A stretch of DNA of 64,000 nt from Xenorhabdus mauleonii (GTDB lineage Bacteria; Pseudomonadota; Gammaproteobacteria; Enterobacterales; Enterobacteriaceae). Below are positions 8,284 to 17,263 of the stretch, one piece after another. The notes under the pieces are model-generated. The model did not search any database. It saw nothing but the letters and a program-made list of their open reading frames with translations, and was not told the DNA's origin. The stretch is taken from positions 62,001 to 126,000 of the forward strand of contig NZ_FORG01000004.1 of the NCBI RefSeq assembly GCF_900113945.1. Reading direction: 5' to 3'. Numbering within the stretch: the first letter of the stretch is position 1; each line of letters begins with the position of its first letter. Position numbers and translations under genes: made by a program.

Positions 8284-11193
8284 TTATTTGTTCTCTTTAG
8301 GAACGTAGAATAATTCGTTTTGAATTATTTTTTCGGTATTCCACTGATCATTATTTTTACCGACAACTTCCTCTCTCTGATATGGTGTGGCAATCCGCAT
8401 TGTTCCTATTCCTTTTAAAGCAGCAGGTAATTTGCCTAATGTTAATTTTTCCAGAATAGAGTAGGCTGCATCCCCCAATGGAGCACCATTATTTTGCCAG
8501 CGTTGATACGTATTGCCGAAATTGAAAAATGCCTCTTGATCCATCCAGTGAATAATCATGGCGGTATGGGCAGGAAATTCGGTCAGCATCGTTTCTTTAA
8601 TCCATGCCTCCAATTTATAGAGATCAACACCGGAGATTTTAATTAACTCAATGTTGACTACAACACTAATCACGAATGAAAAACGGTCTGTCTTTTCATA
8701 TTTTTCACCTGAAAAATGCCAACTGTATTCCCAGGCTTCTTCAGGGGCAGGAAATTTCAATGTCGAATTATCTTGGCGTTCAATAATTAAAGTGCCTTTG
8801 ATGCGGTCAAAGCTGACGACTTTGGCATACAATTTTTCTGCTTTATCTGCATATGCCAATGTGGCATTGGCTATTCCTAATTTCTGATTCAGGGTAATTT
8901 CATTGCCTACTGCAATCAGGGAAGGGAAAGGGGTCTGCGCGGTGCGGGACAGACGCCGCTGATTTTCAGGTAATGGATTACCATTTTGGGACTGGTCGCC
9001 ATCGTAGGTTAAGCGGTAGTCCATATCTTCCATCCAGACCCTGCTGTTTTGCCAGAACAATTTTTTTGCTTTGGCTGCGGCCATTACCCGTTCCAGATTG
9101 TATTCCAGTTGGGTGCTATTCCCCACATCCAGCCAAAACTGATCCCCTTCGGTTTTGGTTATCATTTGGCTATATATTGTAAATTGATTTAGGTTCTGCT
9201 CGCCTTCATAGATAACTAAATTGATCACTTGCCCTTGTGTCAATTTACCCTTAATACCCGCTTGCTTAATGACTACATAATGTTGATTAGTTTGGTTCTC
9301 TTCTGCCACTGAATCGGGTTTCTGTTCTTTATCAAATTGGTTGTTGGGCCTGATTGGCAGCAATGCCCGATGCTCTACCAGATAAAACGGCAGCTTACTC
9401 AGATCAGGTTCTGGCTTAAATAGTTCACCGCCTAATCCCATGCGAGCCGCAATACGCTTCTGTAGTGACGATACTTGATCAATCTGAATATTGGCACGGT
9501 GATAAGTCAATATCGGTTGCTGGGCCAGATAACCTTGTTGTATGGCACGAAACTCATTGATGTCGCTAGTAAAGGTGCGGGGTGCCCGCTGAGTGCCAAA
9601 GTATCCGAGCAGGTAATTGACAATATCCAATTCATGATCGCTATCGTGCGCAATTTGTTTGAGCAGTTCCTTTAATGTCGAAGCATAATTTTGATGAACA
9701 TGATTGCTGACAGAATCCGGCTTAAACGGCCATTGATCGCCCCAAACTTCATATCCTTCACGCTTAAAGGACAGCAACTTGGGCAGCATGGCAATTTGTT
9801 GGCAGCTACAGGCTAAGAGCTGTTCAAATGGCAGCATAAATCGATGAAGTGACTTCAGTCGTTGGTCATCCCCATTGTTTGATAGTTGGTTATCTTGGTT
9901 TTCTGATAAAGGCTGTTGTAGCTCGTAGCAAGCGGGCAACGTATCGCTGACGGGATAATAGCGGCCTACATCGCGGTGTTTCCCGTAAGCGAGTATCACT
10001 GGTTTATTTTGGATCAGGGGGCGATCGGGTAAATTGTCGCGAATCTGATTTTCATTGACCGTAGCGCGAAGCCCGCCTTTGGTGATGACTCGCAGCGGGC
10101 CATCATGCTGTGCCAATTGGTGAAGCGGATCTTGCCCCCACAGACGAGGGTAATAACCTTTTTTAATTGACCATGACCAGCTATCTTGGTTAACCGGTTC
10201 AATTAAGTTTTTATCAGCGCTGTCAGCTAGACTCAGGTGGTTAATACTCTGAATGCCTTTAATCTCCAGCAGCTTATTAACCAAACGGCTAAGATTGAGG
10301 GTAAGCCGATTGGTATAATCACGAACTGCCGGCAGTTCAGGTATCCAGCCATGTTTTAATTGCGGCCCTTCAAAAATTTCATCATTGCGCAATCCTGCAT
10401 TTTGCAGTGTTTCAGTAGGGTAACGTTGTGCCTCAGGCATCAAGTATTGCTCTGCTGTGCTATAGACGGCAGCAAAAATACCCGCGACATTTTGCACATC
10501 GTCATCCAGTTCGATCTCCAGCAATAGCGGGAAATCAACCGGCTTTGTCCAGATAATTTGGCTGACAGATTCACCAATATTGCGATTCTTGGTTAAAAAA
10601 TCAGTTAATTGCTGGGTGGCATGGTTCAAATTTGCCTGAGTGCGACGGGTTGGTTCCAGATAAAGCCAGTAATTTCCCCGCAGCGTAAATTTTTTCGCAT
10701 CCTGGCTACTGGCGAAGCTATATTCCCTTTTGGCGGCATCATACCAATAGGTATAACGTTGCGTTTCCGGTTCACGGACTAATTGCACGTTACGGAACAG
10801 AAAATCCCCTTTATCCTGTTCTGCTTTCGATTTTCCTTTTGTCCAGTCGCTACTATGTAAATCCAGCAGCGCTTTTCGATAATCAGCGGTAGTGATGGGG
10901 CCACATGTCAGTGTATTGTGAGGGCCAAATTCGGCAGGGAAAATGCCGTCTTGCTGTTGCTGCTTATCGGGGGCAGGGGTCAGTAAATCTGTTAAGGGAA
11001 GGGTATGGCGGTACGACAAATCTGACACGCCGTAGCTGAACGCTTCCAGAAACGTTATGCCGGGATCATGTTCCGCAGTGTCACTCCAGAGTTTTCCTGC
11101 TTGTTGCTCAACGACCTGATGAGCCTGTTCCAGCAAGGTATCAAAGTGAATATCGTCTTTCACTTTGTGAAACAGTACATCTTGATTACTCAT
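8284..11193 (-). CDS. pvc12: eCIS baseplate wedge protein (Pvc12/Afp12-like)
   Basis: A large baseplate protein (969 aa from ATG 11193). That start has GAGGAA seven bases upstream and begins MSNQDVLFHKV; the longer in-frame start at 11223 would overlap pvc11 and lacks a comparable site. The N-terminus has the motif AEHDPGITFLEAFSYGVSDLSYR, whose shorter core (DPGITFLEAF) is a hallmark of the gp6/gp7-like wedge components of PVC and Afp. The last 100 residues return to a baseplate-like region. In the particle it forms the outer wedge ring with Pvc11 and holds the fibre. It lies 16 bases after pvc11, in fixed order before the fibre gene. Confidence 0.9.
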   Translation of the reverse strand: MSNQDVLFHKVKDDIHFDTLLEQAHQVVEQQAGKLWSDTAEHDPGITFLEAFSYGVSDLSYRHTLPLTDLLTPAPDKQQQQDGIFPAEFGPHNTLTCGPITTADYRKALLDLHSSDWTKGKSKAEQDKGDFLFRNVQLVREPETQRYTYWYDAAKREYSFASSQDAKKFTLRGNYWLYLEPTRRTQANLNHATQQLTDFLTKNRNIGESVSQIIWTKPVDFPLLLEIELDDDVQNVAGIFAAVYSTAEQYLMPEAQRYPTETLQNAGLRNDEIFEGPQLKHGWIPELPAVRDYTNRLTLNLSRLVNKLLEIKGIQSINHLSLADSADKNLIEPVNQDSWSWSIKKGYYPRLWGQDPLHQLAQHDGPLRVITKGGLRATVNENQIRDNLPDRPLIQNKPVILAYGKHRDVGRYYPVSDTLPACYELQQPLSENQDNQLSNNGDDQRLKSLHRFMLPFEQLLACSCQQIAMLPKLLSFKREGYEVWGDQWPFKPDSVSNHVHQNYASTLKELLKQIAHDSDHELDIVNYLLGYFGTQRAPRTFTSDINEFRAIQQGYLAQQPILTYHRANIQIDQVSSLQKRIAARMGLGGELFKPEPDLSKLPFYLVEHRALLPIRPNNQFDKEQKPDSVAEENQTNQHYVVIKQAGIKGKLTQGQVINLVIYEGEQNLNQFTIYSQMITKTEGDQFWLDVGNSTQLEYNLERVMAAAKAKKLFWQNSRVWMEDMDYRLTYDGDQSQNGNPLPENQRRLSRTAQTPFPSLIAVGNEITLNQKLGIANATLAYADKAEKLYAKVVSFDRIKGTLIIERQDNSTLKFPAPEEAWEYSWHFSGEKYEKTDRFSFVISVVVNIELIKISGVDLYKLEAWIKETMLTEFPAHTAMIIHWMDQEAFFNFGNTYQRWQNNGAPLGDAAYSILEKLTLGKLPAALKGIGTMRIATPYQREEVVGKNNDQWNTEKIIQNELFYVPKENK

Positions 11194-11209
11194 AGCGATT
11201 TCCTCAGTG

Positions 11210-13369
11210 TTATAGCTTGTCACCTGCTTCCCAGACTAAGATCAGCACTTCATTATCTTTGGCTTCTACTGATGTGGTGATATCACTGTCTTGAGTCGCA
11301 TCCGACCGATGCAATGCCAGACGGATGACTCGCTCAACCAAGGGTTGCTGTTGAATGGTCGCCAGCAACTGATAATAACTTATGCTGTTATGCAACATCA
11401 CCGGACGTTGCTCGTCGATGCTCCAGGGCATGTATGTCTCACTGAGTCGCTGTCGTAGCTGGCGATAGCCAAAATCTTCGTTCACGTTTGGCTTAAAAAT
11501 CACGTCGTAACTGATTTTCACATCAACGTATTTAGGATTGCTGATCTCAATCTCAGCCCAGGGCGAGCTTTTTTGCTGTAGCCATGTGGCCATTTCTTGC
11601 AGGCGTGCAGGGTTTAGTACCGGACGTAAAGGATCATCGCTGTCGTTGTATCGATTAGCCGGAATGATCGTGAGCTGTTGCTTTTCTAATGCAGGGACTC
11701 GGGTGAGTTCATCATTGCCGGGGTATTTAACATCAAAGATGCTGACATAACGCTCTTTTAACAGTGCAGCCATGTTGCCCCAAGTTAAGGCCCGGTTACG
11801 GTGGGACAGGTGTTGTGCTTCCCGCTTAAAAAAGTCAGTGTAGGATTCCTGTGCACGCCCATTCCATGATGCCCATGGTTGGTTGATTGACGCGACCATC
11901 ATGATAGGAGCAACCGGGCGCTGAATAGTGCCTGCCGGTAATGGCGCCAAGAAATGGCTGTTACTGATGTTATCGGTATTCACCAATGTTGCTGTCATCG
12001 CGTTATAGCTCAGGCCATATAACCAAGGGTTTTCCCCCCACGAGCCTTTAGGTGTGGATAGGGCGGCGACAGCTTTCAACCAATAGTGCCCCGTTGGCAT
12101 TTGGGTTGCCTGAGCAGAAGCATCTGCCGGCAGGGTAACTTGCCAGATGCCATCTTGATACAGATGTTGGGTTTCATCATTGACCCATGCATCCAGTGCA
12201 ATCCATTGATTCTTTTTATTCAGGTAATACCAGGAAACTTTTTCCGGTTGCTGTGGCGATTTTAATTTCCAATATAATGATAGAGTTTGTCCCGGCTCGA
12301 CGCCCGTGAAACCAAGATACAATGTGGGATATTCTTCCAGTGGCTCGATTTCAAGACCATAACCAAAGGGAGTGAGGTAATGTGTCTTGAATGAGGCTCC
12401 GACGATATTCTGTACTTTGAGGGCCGTTATCGTTGGCAAGGGTGAGCTGTTTTTTCCCTGTAACCGGAGTACAGGTTCATTGAAAATCAGGTTATCCAAA
12501 TCCTCTGGCGCACGGGTTGCTGGCTCTGTATCTGCCAGTGTCAGTGTGATTTCTGTTCCTTTTCCTTTAGCAATCAAGGTTAGCCATTGATCTCCACTGC
12601 TGATTTGTGCCATCAGGTTTTGGCTGTGAACCTCTTTTTCAAAGGTAACCGTTATCTCTCTCGTTCCTTCTTCCATCGCCAGATGTTTTGACGTGATTAA
12701 CACACCGCCCAGTACCTGTTTATCAAAATCCGTTTTGCTGAATAATCGTATTCCATCAGATGGTAATGATAACTGTGCCTGTGAATCCCAGGGCGCAGAG
12801 GTTATCCACTTATGTTTTTCTTTTTTACGTAGCCAATACAATTGACTGATATGGCCACGGTTCGCCAGTAAATTGGCGTCCAGTGCATATTGCAAGGCGT
12901 TGCCTTGTTCATCTTGCCCGGCTTCAAATAAGGTACCTTTCGTCAGCAATTGCTCTGTGACTGTGGTATTCAGTTCGACAGATAAGGCGACTTGATCAGG
13001 TTGCGCCGGGCGGGGCGATAATCCTAACAGCGCCCGGTAATAGAGATTGCGATGAGTTGCAGGTAAGGCATTAAATAAAGATATCGGTGTTTCCAATAAT
13101 CGTAATATTGCCAATAGAAAAGCTTGGTGAGGCAATAATTCTCCATTGGCTTCAATTTTCCCTTGATACAATTCGGCAAGTTTGCCCGGCGTGTTATTCG
13201 CCATAAAGAAGAATTCATTCCAATGTTTGTCGTTCTCTTTATTAAAGGGAACTATTTTTGTGTAGGCTTCAATATATTGGAGTAATTGCAAACTGGTTCG
13301 ATTATCTAATTTAAAATCGCTCATCGGTACCAAGTCTGACAATTTTTTATTTAACTTAGTTAGTTCCAT
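11210..13369 (-). CDS. pvc11: eCIS baseplate protein (Pvc11/Afp11-like, baseplate J/gp6-like)
   Basis: A baseplate wedge component of about 719 aa. I chose ATG 13369 (MELTKLNKK) because AGGTGA is just upstream; an in-frame GTG at 13420 has no site. The C-terminal 200 residues contain the region shared with baseplate-J/gp6 proteins (YVDVKISYDVIFKPN, then a GYRQLRQRL helix and the ISYYQLLATIQQQPLVERV segment). The middle is a beta-rich insertion. Together with Pvc12 it makes the wedges that connect hub to sheath and trigger contraction. It sits between the spike-tip gene and pvc12, as in characterised PVCs. Confidence 0.9.
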   Translation of the reverse strand: MELTKLNKKLSDLVPMSDFKLDNRTSLQLLQYIEAYTKIVPFNKENDKHWNEFFFMANNTPGKLAELYQGKIEANGELLPHQAFLLAILRLLETPISLFNALPATHRNLYYRALLGLSPRPAQPDQVALSVELNTTVTEQLLTKGTLFEAGQDEQGNALQYALDANLLANRGHISQLYWLRKKEKHKWITSAPWDSQAQLSLPSDGIRLFSKTDFDKQVLGGVLITSKHLAMEEGTREITVTFEKEVHSQNLMAQISSGDQWLTLIAKGKGTEITLTLADTEPATRAPEDLDNLIFNEPVLRLQGKNSSPLPTITALKVQNIVGASFKTHYLTPFGYGLEIEPLEEYPTLYLGFTGVEPGQTLSLYWKLKSPQQPEKVSWYYLNKKNQWIALDAWVNDETQHLYQDGIWQVTLPADASAQATQMPTGHYWLKAVAALSTPKGSWGENPWLYGLSYNAMTATLVNTDNISNSHFLAPLPAGTIQRPVAPIMMVASINQPWASWNGRAQESYTDFFKREAQHLSHRNRALTWGNMAALLKERYVSIFDVKYPGNDELTRVPALEKQQLTIIPANRYNDSDDPLRPVLNPARLQEMATWLQQKSSPWAEIEISNPKYVDVKISYDVIFKPNVNEDFGYRQLRQRLSETYMPWSIDEQRPVMLHNSISYYQLLATIQQQPLVERVIRLALHRSDATQDSDITTSVEAKDNEVLILVWEAGDKL

Positions 13370-13456
13370 GACATCACCTGTATGGCACAGCGATTCCTCT
13401 GTGAATAAAAGTTTATTCACACCATTTAATATGAATATTTTGATTCAGATAATGCG

Positions 13457-13882
13457 TTAATTTACGGTGGAAAAATTCTGTTGAGTAATAAAACTTCCTG
13501 TACCTAATGAAGGTGTCAGAATATCCGGTTGTGGCGGAATGACGGTATTATTCATGGCCGGAACTCGGGGTGTAAATATAGCCGTAAATCTTTTCCCTTT
13601 GATAATTAGGGCAGCGCCACTGGTACACTGAAGGGCCTGTTGACTGATATCCAACAGGCTGATGGTCAGAGTGCCAATTCCCGGTGTCATATGGATGATT
13701 GTGGTATAAGTCGCAGTTACCGTAACCCGTTTCTCATCACCTAGAATGCAAACTTTTTTGCCGTTAACCTGTGCATGGCCTGTGCCAATGATCTTGCCGG
13801 GGATGGGAATTTTCACCTGTCGATGCCCAAATTGAGGCTCAAACTGAAGTATGTCACCGTCTGTTACAATGGGGCCACTCAT
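13457..13882 (-). CDS. pvc10: eCIS spike-tip protein (Pvc10/Afp10-like, PAAR-like)
   Basis: A 141-aa protein whose start overlaps the stop of pvc9 by four bases (ATGA), implying translational coupling. The PAAR-like features are the short beta segments with GHAQVNGKKVCILGDE and CTSGAALIIKG, which match proteins that sharpen the VgrG-like spike in Afp and PVC. His and Cys residues that could bind a metal are present (GTGHAQ, KKVCIL, ALQCTSG), although I cannot say which ones do. It follows pvc9 and precedes pvc11, the invariant order. Confidence 0.88.
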   Translation of the reverse strand: MSGPIVTDGDILQFEPQFGHRQVKIPIPGKIIGTGHAQVNGKKVCILGDEKRVTVTATYTTIIHMTPGIGTLTISLLDISQQALQCTSGAALIIKGKRFTAIFTPRVPAMNNTVIPPQPDILTPSLGTGSFITQQNFSTVN

Positions 13883-14301
13883 GAAGCCTCCAGTCTCTGG
13901 CCTTCATTCAGCGCCAGTGTTCCTTGGATCTGCTGGTGGATATCGCTTCCCCGCAGGCGATACATCACCTGCACTTGCAAAGCGCTCTTATTATTTGGCG
14001 ACTGACGAACCTGAATATCGGTAATATCTGCCCGTGATTCATAACGCAATACGCTGTCATGAATATGGGACTCCATTTCCGCAAATAATTCGTTGCGGAT
14101 ATTTTCAAACATAAAATCATTTAATCCGCAGCCATAATTTTCGCGCATAAAGCGTTCCCCCGGTTCAGTTCTGAATAAGATGTGCAAACTCTGCCGCACA
14201 TCTTCCGCGCCTTCGGCCATTTCTACCCCTTTTTCAAGGGTGAAGACGGGAGGGAACGCCCAACCACGACCATAGAGTTGTGTCAGTATTCGGTTTTCCA
14301 T
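13879..14301 (-). CDS. pvc9: eCIS baseplate gp25-like protein (Pvc9/Afp9-like)
   Basis: This 140-aa protein has the gp25/lysozyme-like baseplate fold pattern: a GRGWAFPPVF start, an EDVRQSLHILFRTEPGERFM helix-turn, and NYGCGLNDFMFE. The EPGER motif is the conserved core of gp25/TssE proteins, which nucleate sheath assembly in the wedge. AGG is found upstream of ATG 14301, and the end overlaps pvc10 by four bases. Length and position agree with the family. Confidence 0.93.
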   Translation of the reverse strand: MENRILTQLYGRGWAFPPVFTLEKGVEMAEGAEDVRQSLHILFRTEPGERFMRENYGCGLNDFMFENIRNELFAEMESHIHDSVLRYESRADITDIQVRQSPNNKSALQVQVMYRLRGSDIHQQIQGTLALNEGQRLEAS

Positions 14302-14311
14302 TATTCACCTT

Positions 14312-15928
14312 TTATTGGGTCAGATTAATTTTCCGGCCTTTGATCTCAACGCTATTTTTGCCAGAAATATTGAGTGATTTATCCATTTCGGCATTCATGG
14401 TTTGCGCTTTCAGCATGAATTCTTTTTTCGCTGTCAGCGAAATATCTTTATCCTGCTGGAGCATGATTTGATTTTCTCCCGCACTCATTTGAATGATTTT
14501 TTCTTTGCCATGAATCATGATTTGTTGTTGATTTTCTCCTTTTTTCACCACCAGAACTTTTTCCTGATTATCCTGAGTGGGTTCTAAAGGCGCTTTATTT
14601 TTCGGGTTGTGCATTGCTCCCAGAATGACCGGATAACGGGGATCGTTTTCAAAAAATCCGACAATCACTTCGTCACCGGGTTCAGGATAAAAACAGAAGC
14701 CGCTTTCATGGCTGGCGTAAGGTTTTCCCAATCTGGCCCACAAGAATTCATTCGGGCGATTCAGTACCGGCAGAATAATCGGAATGCGGTTCAGAGCCGC
14801 TTTATCCTGTTGATACTTGGCGACTGTCGCAATGTGCAATTCGGTGGCATCGGGCAGTATTGGCAGGTATTCCTGCTGTAATCCAATGCTCAACGTCGTT
14901 TCCCAATCAATTCGTCGGTTAAAATGATGGCGAACCGCAGTGATGTTTGCCGTGCCGTCCAATTGTGAACCAAATCCCGTCAATTGAACGTTGTCTCCCA
15001 ATTGATAACGCCCATTACCTTTAAGCAGAAATTCGCCTGTCACACCAGAAATGCGCTGATTCAACAATAGCCCCTGTGCCAGATAGCCACTCTCTTGGGT
15101 GGTTAACGGGCTGCTGTAACGAATATCCCAGCCTGTTTTATTTAAAGAAGCTAACCGGTCAGGAGAGAGGGCGGCTTGGCCCAAGGCTATGCTGCTGTGG
15201 CGACCGCCTGATAATTCCTGTTGCTTGTTGATATCCCAACTACTGACTTCCAGCGAAGCAGGGTTAAGATGGTTATCAAATTGCCAACTGGCATCTTTGA
15301 CGAGGATATCTTTTTCCTCATCTCCCCGGCTTTTCAGGATATGGATTGGTTTGGATTTCAGGGTGTCAGGTTGAATAAGGTGAGCACCTTCTGTTGTGGG
15401 TAACAGCCAGACGCCGGTGGCCGATAGCCGACACAGCAGAAAACGCCAGTCTGAACAACGAAATTGCACCATCTGCTCATGTTTTTGCTCCAATGCGGCG
15501 ATCTGTCCAAAATGTGCTTTGATGCCTGCCTGATTCAATAACGTGTTCAGAATGTTTTTTTCGTTACTGGTTTTGAACAATTGTGAGTGCTGTGTATCTG
15601 CCATCAGTTGCAATCTATGTCGGACAACCAAAGTAAGCAACAGTTGATTATTTTTTATCTTCAACGAATTACGGGTGATTTGGCCGTTAAACAGCACCGA
15701 TTTTTGGCCGCCGTCAATCAATTCCAAAAGCAGGGTTTTTCCTGTCTGACAAAGTGCCAGCTCTGCCTGTATATCTGGTTGATTGAAAGAAGAATGCGGC
15801 TTGTCCGGCAGACTGAGCTTCAGCGTTGCGGAAGGGATGCTGTTAACGCGGAAGTAGGTATCGACATCAACGGCAGCCAGCAAGGAGAGCGCCTTACCAT
15901 CGGCAATGACGTTCAGTTGATGATTCAT
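14312..15928 (-). CDS. pvc8: eCIS central spike protein (Pvc8/Afp8-like, VgrG/gp27-gp5-like)
   Basis: A 538-aa spike protein. The first 370 residues correspond to the hub (gp27-like) part. An OB-fold like that of gp5/VgrG follows (LWARLGKPYA, GFCFYPEPGDEVIVGFF, then DPRYPVILGAMHNPKN, with the conserved PGDEV and GAMHN). The last 100 residues are short beta-helix repeats ending in KKINLTQ-like segments. The trimer forms the needle at the end of the tube and carries the Pvc10 tip. The start overlaps the pvc7 stop by one base. No C-terminal enzymatic extension is present. Confidence 0.92.
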   Translation of the reverse strand: MNHQLNVIADGKALSLLAAVDVDTYFRVNSIPSATLKLSLPDKPHSSFNQPDIQAELALCQTGKTLLLELIDGGQKSVLFNGQITRNSLKIKNNQLLLTLVVRHRLQLMADTQHSQLFKTSNEKNILNTLLNQAGIKAHFGQIAALEQKHEQMVQFRCSDWRFLLCRLSATGVWLLPTTEGAHLIQPDTLKSKPIHILKSRGDEEKDILVKDASWQFDNHLNPASLEVSSWDINKQQELSGGRHSSIALGQAALSPDRLASLNKTGWDIRYSSPLTTQESGYLAQGLLLNQRISGVTGEFLLKGNGRYQLGDNVQLTGFGSQLDGTANITAVRHHFNRRIDWETTLSIGLQQEYLPILPDATELHIATVAKYQQDKAALNRIPIILPVLNRPNEFLWARLGKPYASHESGFCFYPEPGDEVIVGFFENDPRYPVILGAMHNPKNKAPLEPTQDNQEKVLVVKKGENQQQIMIHGKEKIIQMSAGENQIMLQQDKDISLTAKKEFMLKAQTMNAEMDKSLNISGKNSVEIKGRKINLTQ

Positions 15929-16614
15929 CAGGCATCTCCTCTGGTGGCCTGCAATATCTGGCCAGGTGCAAATCCGTTAAGATTATCCAACCCGTTTTGC
16001 GAGGCCAGCGTCAGGTAATCAACACCGCCAGACAGCGTTGAAGCTGTGCTGGCTGCCATCAGGGCCAGTGAAGCGCCATCCTGTACCCGCAAAGCGATTT
16101 GTGCGGGGGATTTCAGGTTTTGCTCTGTCTCTTGTATGACCAGACTTTCATCCGCCACCAGTGTCAGGATGACCCTTGCCCGTAAAGGCGTGGCATCGCG
16201 ATCAAACAAAGTGTAATTCACCGACAACCCGGTCACTCTGCCGGAAAAATAACCGCGATTTTCCCAACGCATTTTTCCCCATTTGACTTGCAGGAATCGT
16301 GTTTCATTGCTGGTAGCGTCCACGCTGCACAACTGCTTGAGCTGCATTAATTGTGCTTCAACAGGGATTTTATTGTCCGGCATTGTGGCATCAAAAATCA
16401 GCTCAAGAGATAACCCTGCGGGCTTGGCTTGAATATAAATGCTGCTCTGTTTTTCGTTATTGATTGCCAGAGATTGTTGGTAATCCGTTTGGTAATCCAG
16501 TTGCAGGGAATCAGGGTTATACATGGCTTGGATCGTGCCGGCCTGTATTTTTCCTTCTCTGTCTTTAAAAGCATTAATCGTCAGCTTTGCTAAACCACGT
16601 TCAATTAAACTCAT
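15928..16614 (-). CDS. pvc7: eCIS hub/tube-adaptor protein (Pvc7/Afp7-like)
   Basis: A 228-aa protein in the position of Pvc7/Afp7, which joins tube initiator to spike hub. The start at 16614 (MSLIERGLAKLTI) overlaps the pvc6 stop as ATGA and lies nine bases after AGGAAGG, so I prefer it over ATG 16623. Conserved segments include AMYNPDSLQLDYQTDY in the first 45 residues, a middle VKWGKMRWENRGYFSG, and YTLFDRDATPLRARV. These match the family also annotated as LysM-peptidoglycan-binding or gp53-like baseplate protein. Confidence 0.88.
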   Translation of the reverse strand: MSLIERGLAKLTINAFKDREGKIQAGTIQAMYNPDSLQLDYQTDYQQSLAINNEKQSSIYIQAKPAGLSLELIFDATMPDNKIPVEAQLMQLKQLCSVDATSNETRFLQVKWGKMRWENRGYFSGRVTGLSVNYTLFDRDATPLRARVILTLVADESLVIQETEQNLKSPAQIALRVQDGASLALMAASTASTLSGGVDYLTLASQNGLDNLNGFAPGQILQATRGDA

Positions 16615-16793
16615 GGGCGCCATCCTTCCTCATCGCGTAATGCAGCCAGCACTTCGCGTTTAATTTTTTCAACGAAAACCGCCTCATCCAGACTTTCCTG
16701 AATCAACGAATGGCTTTGTTGAGCTGGGCCAGTTGGCTGTGTTGATGAAACCACTTTTGCCTGAATAACTAATTCTCTGATTTCAATGGTCAT
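16611..16793 (-). CDS. pvc6: Small eCIS protein (Pvc6/Afp6-like), 60 aa
   Basis: A 60-aa open frame between pvc5 and pvc7, coupled to both: its ATG overlaps the pvc5 stop (ATGA), and its stop overlaps the preferred pvc7 start. The small Pvc6/Afp6 proteins occupy exactly this slot. The sequence is helical, ending in VEKIKREVLAALRDEEGW, a pattern I associate with this family. Its role in the particle is poorly defined. It is real by coupling and order rather than by strong motif. Confidence 0.82.
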   Translation of the reverse strand: MTIEIRELVIQAKVVSSTQPTGPAQQSHSLIQESLDEAVFVEKIKREVLAALRDEEGWRP

Positions 16794-17248
16794 ACTTTAA
16801 CTCCCAGCCAGCACATATCCTGATAGCGCAGTTCGAGGGTATTCACCAGAATGGCATTGCTGTTTGCATCAAAGTCGCTGGTCTGCCAGCGTATCGGCAG
16901 GGCATTACTTAACGTCCAGCTGGATAGGGGCAGTGAATGTTCGTTTAGCAGCATAATCACGACATCCGCATAGACGATTGTTTCACCGCGCAGTACCCGA
17001 TCAAATGCCACGGTCAGGGGAGAAACCGTCATCACGCCACGTTCCAGTGTTAGGGTGCCGTGCTGGATCTTTTCGGCCAAATAGTTATTGCGGGCGTTCT
17101 CACCACCTTGGCTGTGTTGGGTCACCTGAAGTTCCCGGCTCAGGCCGGAAATACGCTGAAACCGGATATCCAGTGGATTGGGAATGCCGTTAAAAATAAA
17201 ACTCGCCATAAAACGGTGGGATACCACGGGGGTATAAAAATCGCTCAT
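16790..17248 (-). CDS. pvc5: eCIS tube-initiator protein (Pvc5/Afp5-like, gp19 family)
   Basis: A 152-aa paralogue of the Pvc1 tube protein. It shares the gp19/Hcp-like tube pattern: VVSHRFMASFIFNG, an RFQRISGLS segment like Pvc1's FNSVSGLDI, and then LTLERGVM, like Pvc1's ITLRKGVF. In PVC the Pvc5 hexamer is the initiating ring between hub and the Pvc1 tube. AAGGAAAG precedes ATG 17248. It overlaps pvc6 by four bases. Confidence 0.92.
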   Translation of the reverse strand: MSDFYTPVVSHRFMASFIFNGIPNPLDIRFQRISGLSRELQVTQHSQGGENARNNYLAEKIQHGTLTLERGVMTVSPLTVAFDRVLRGETIVYADVVIMLLNEHSLPLSSWTLSNALPIRWQTSDFDANSNAILVNTLELRYQDMCWLGVKV

Positions 17249-17263
17249 TGTGCTCTTTCCTTT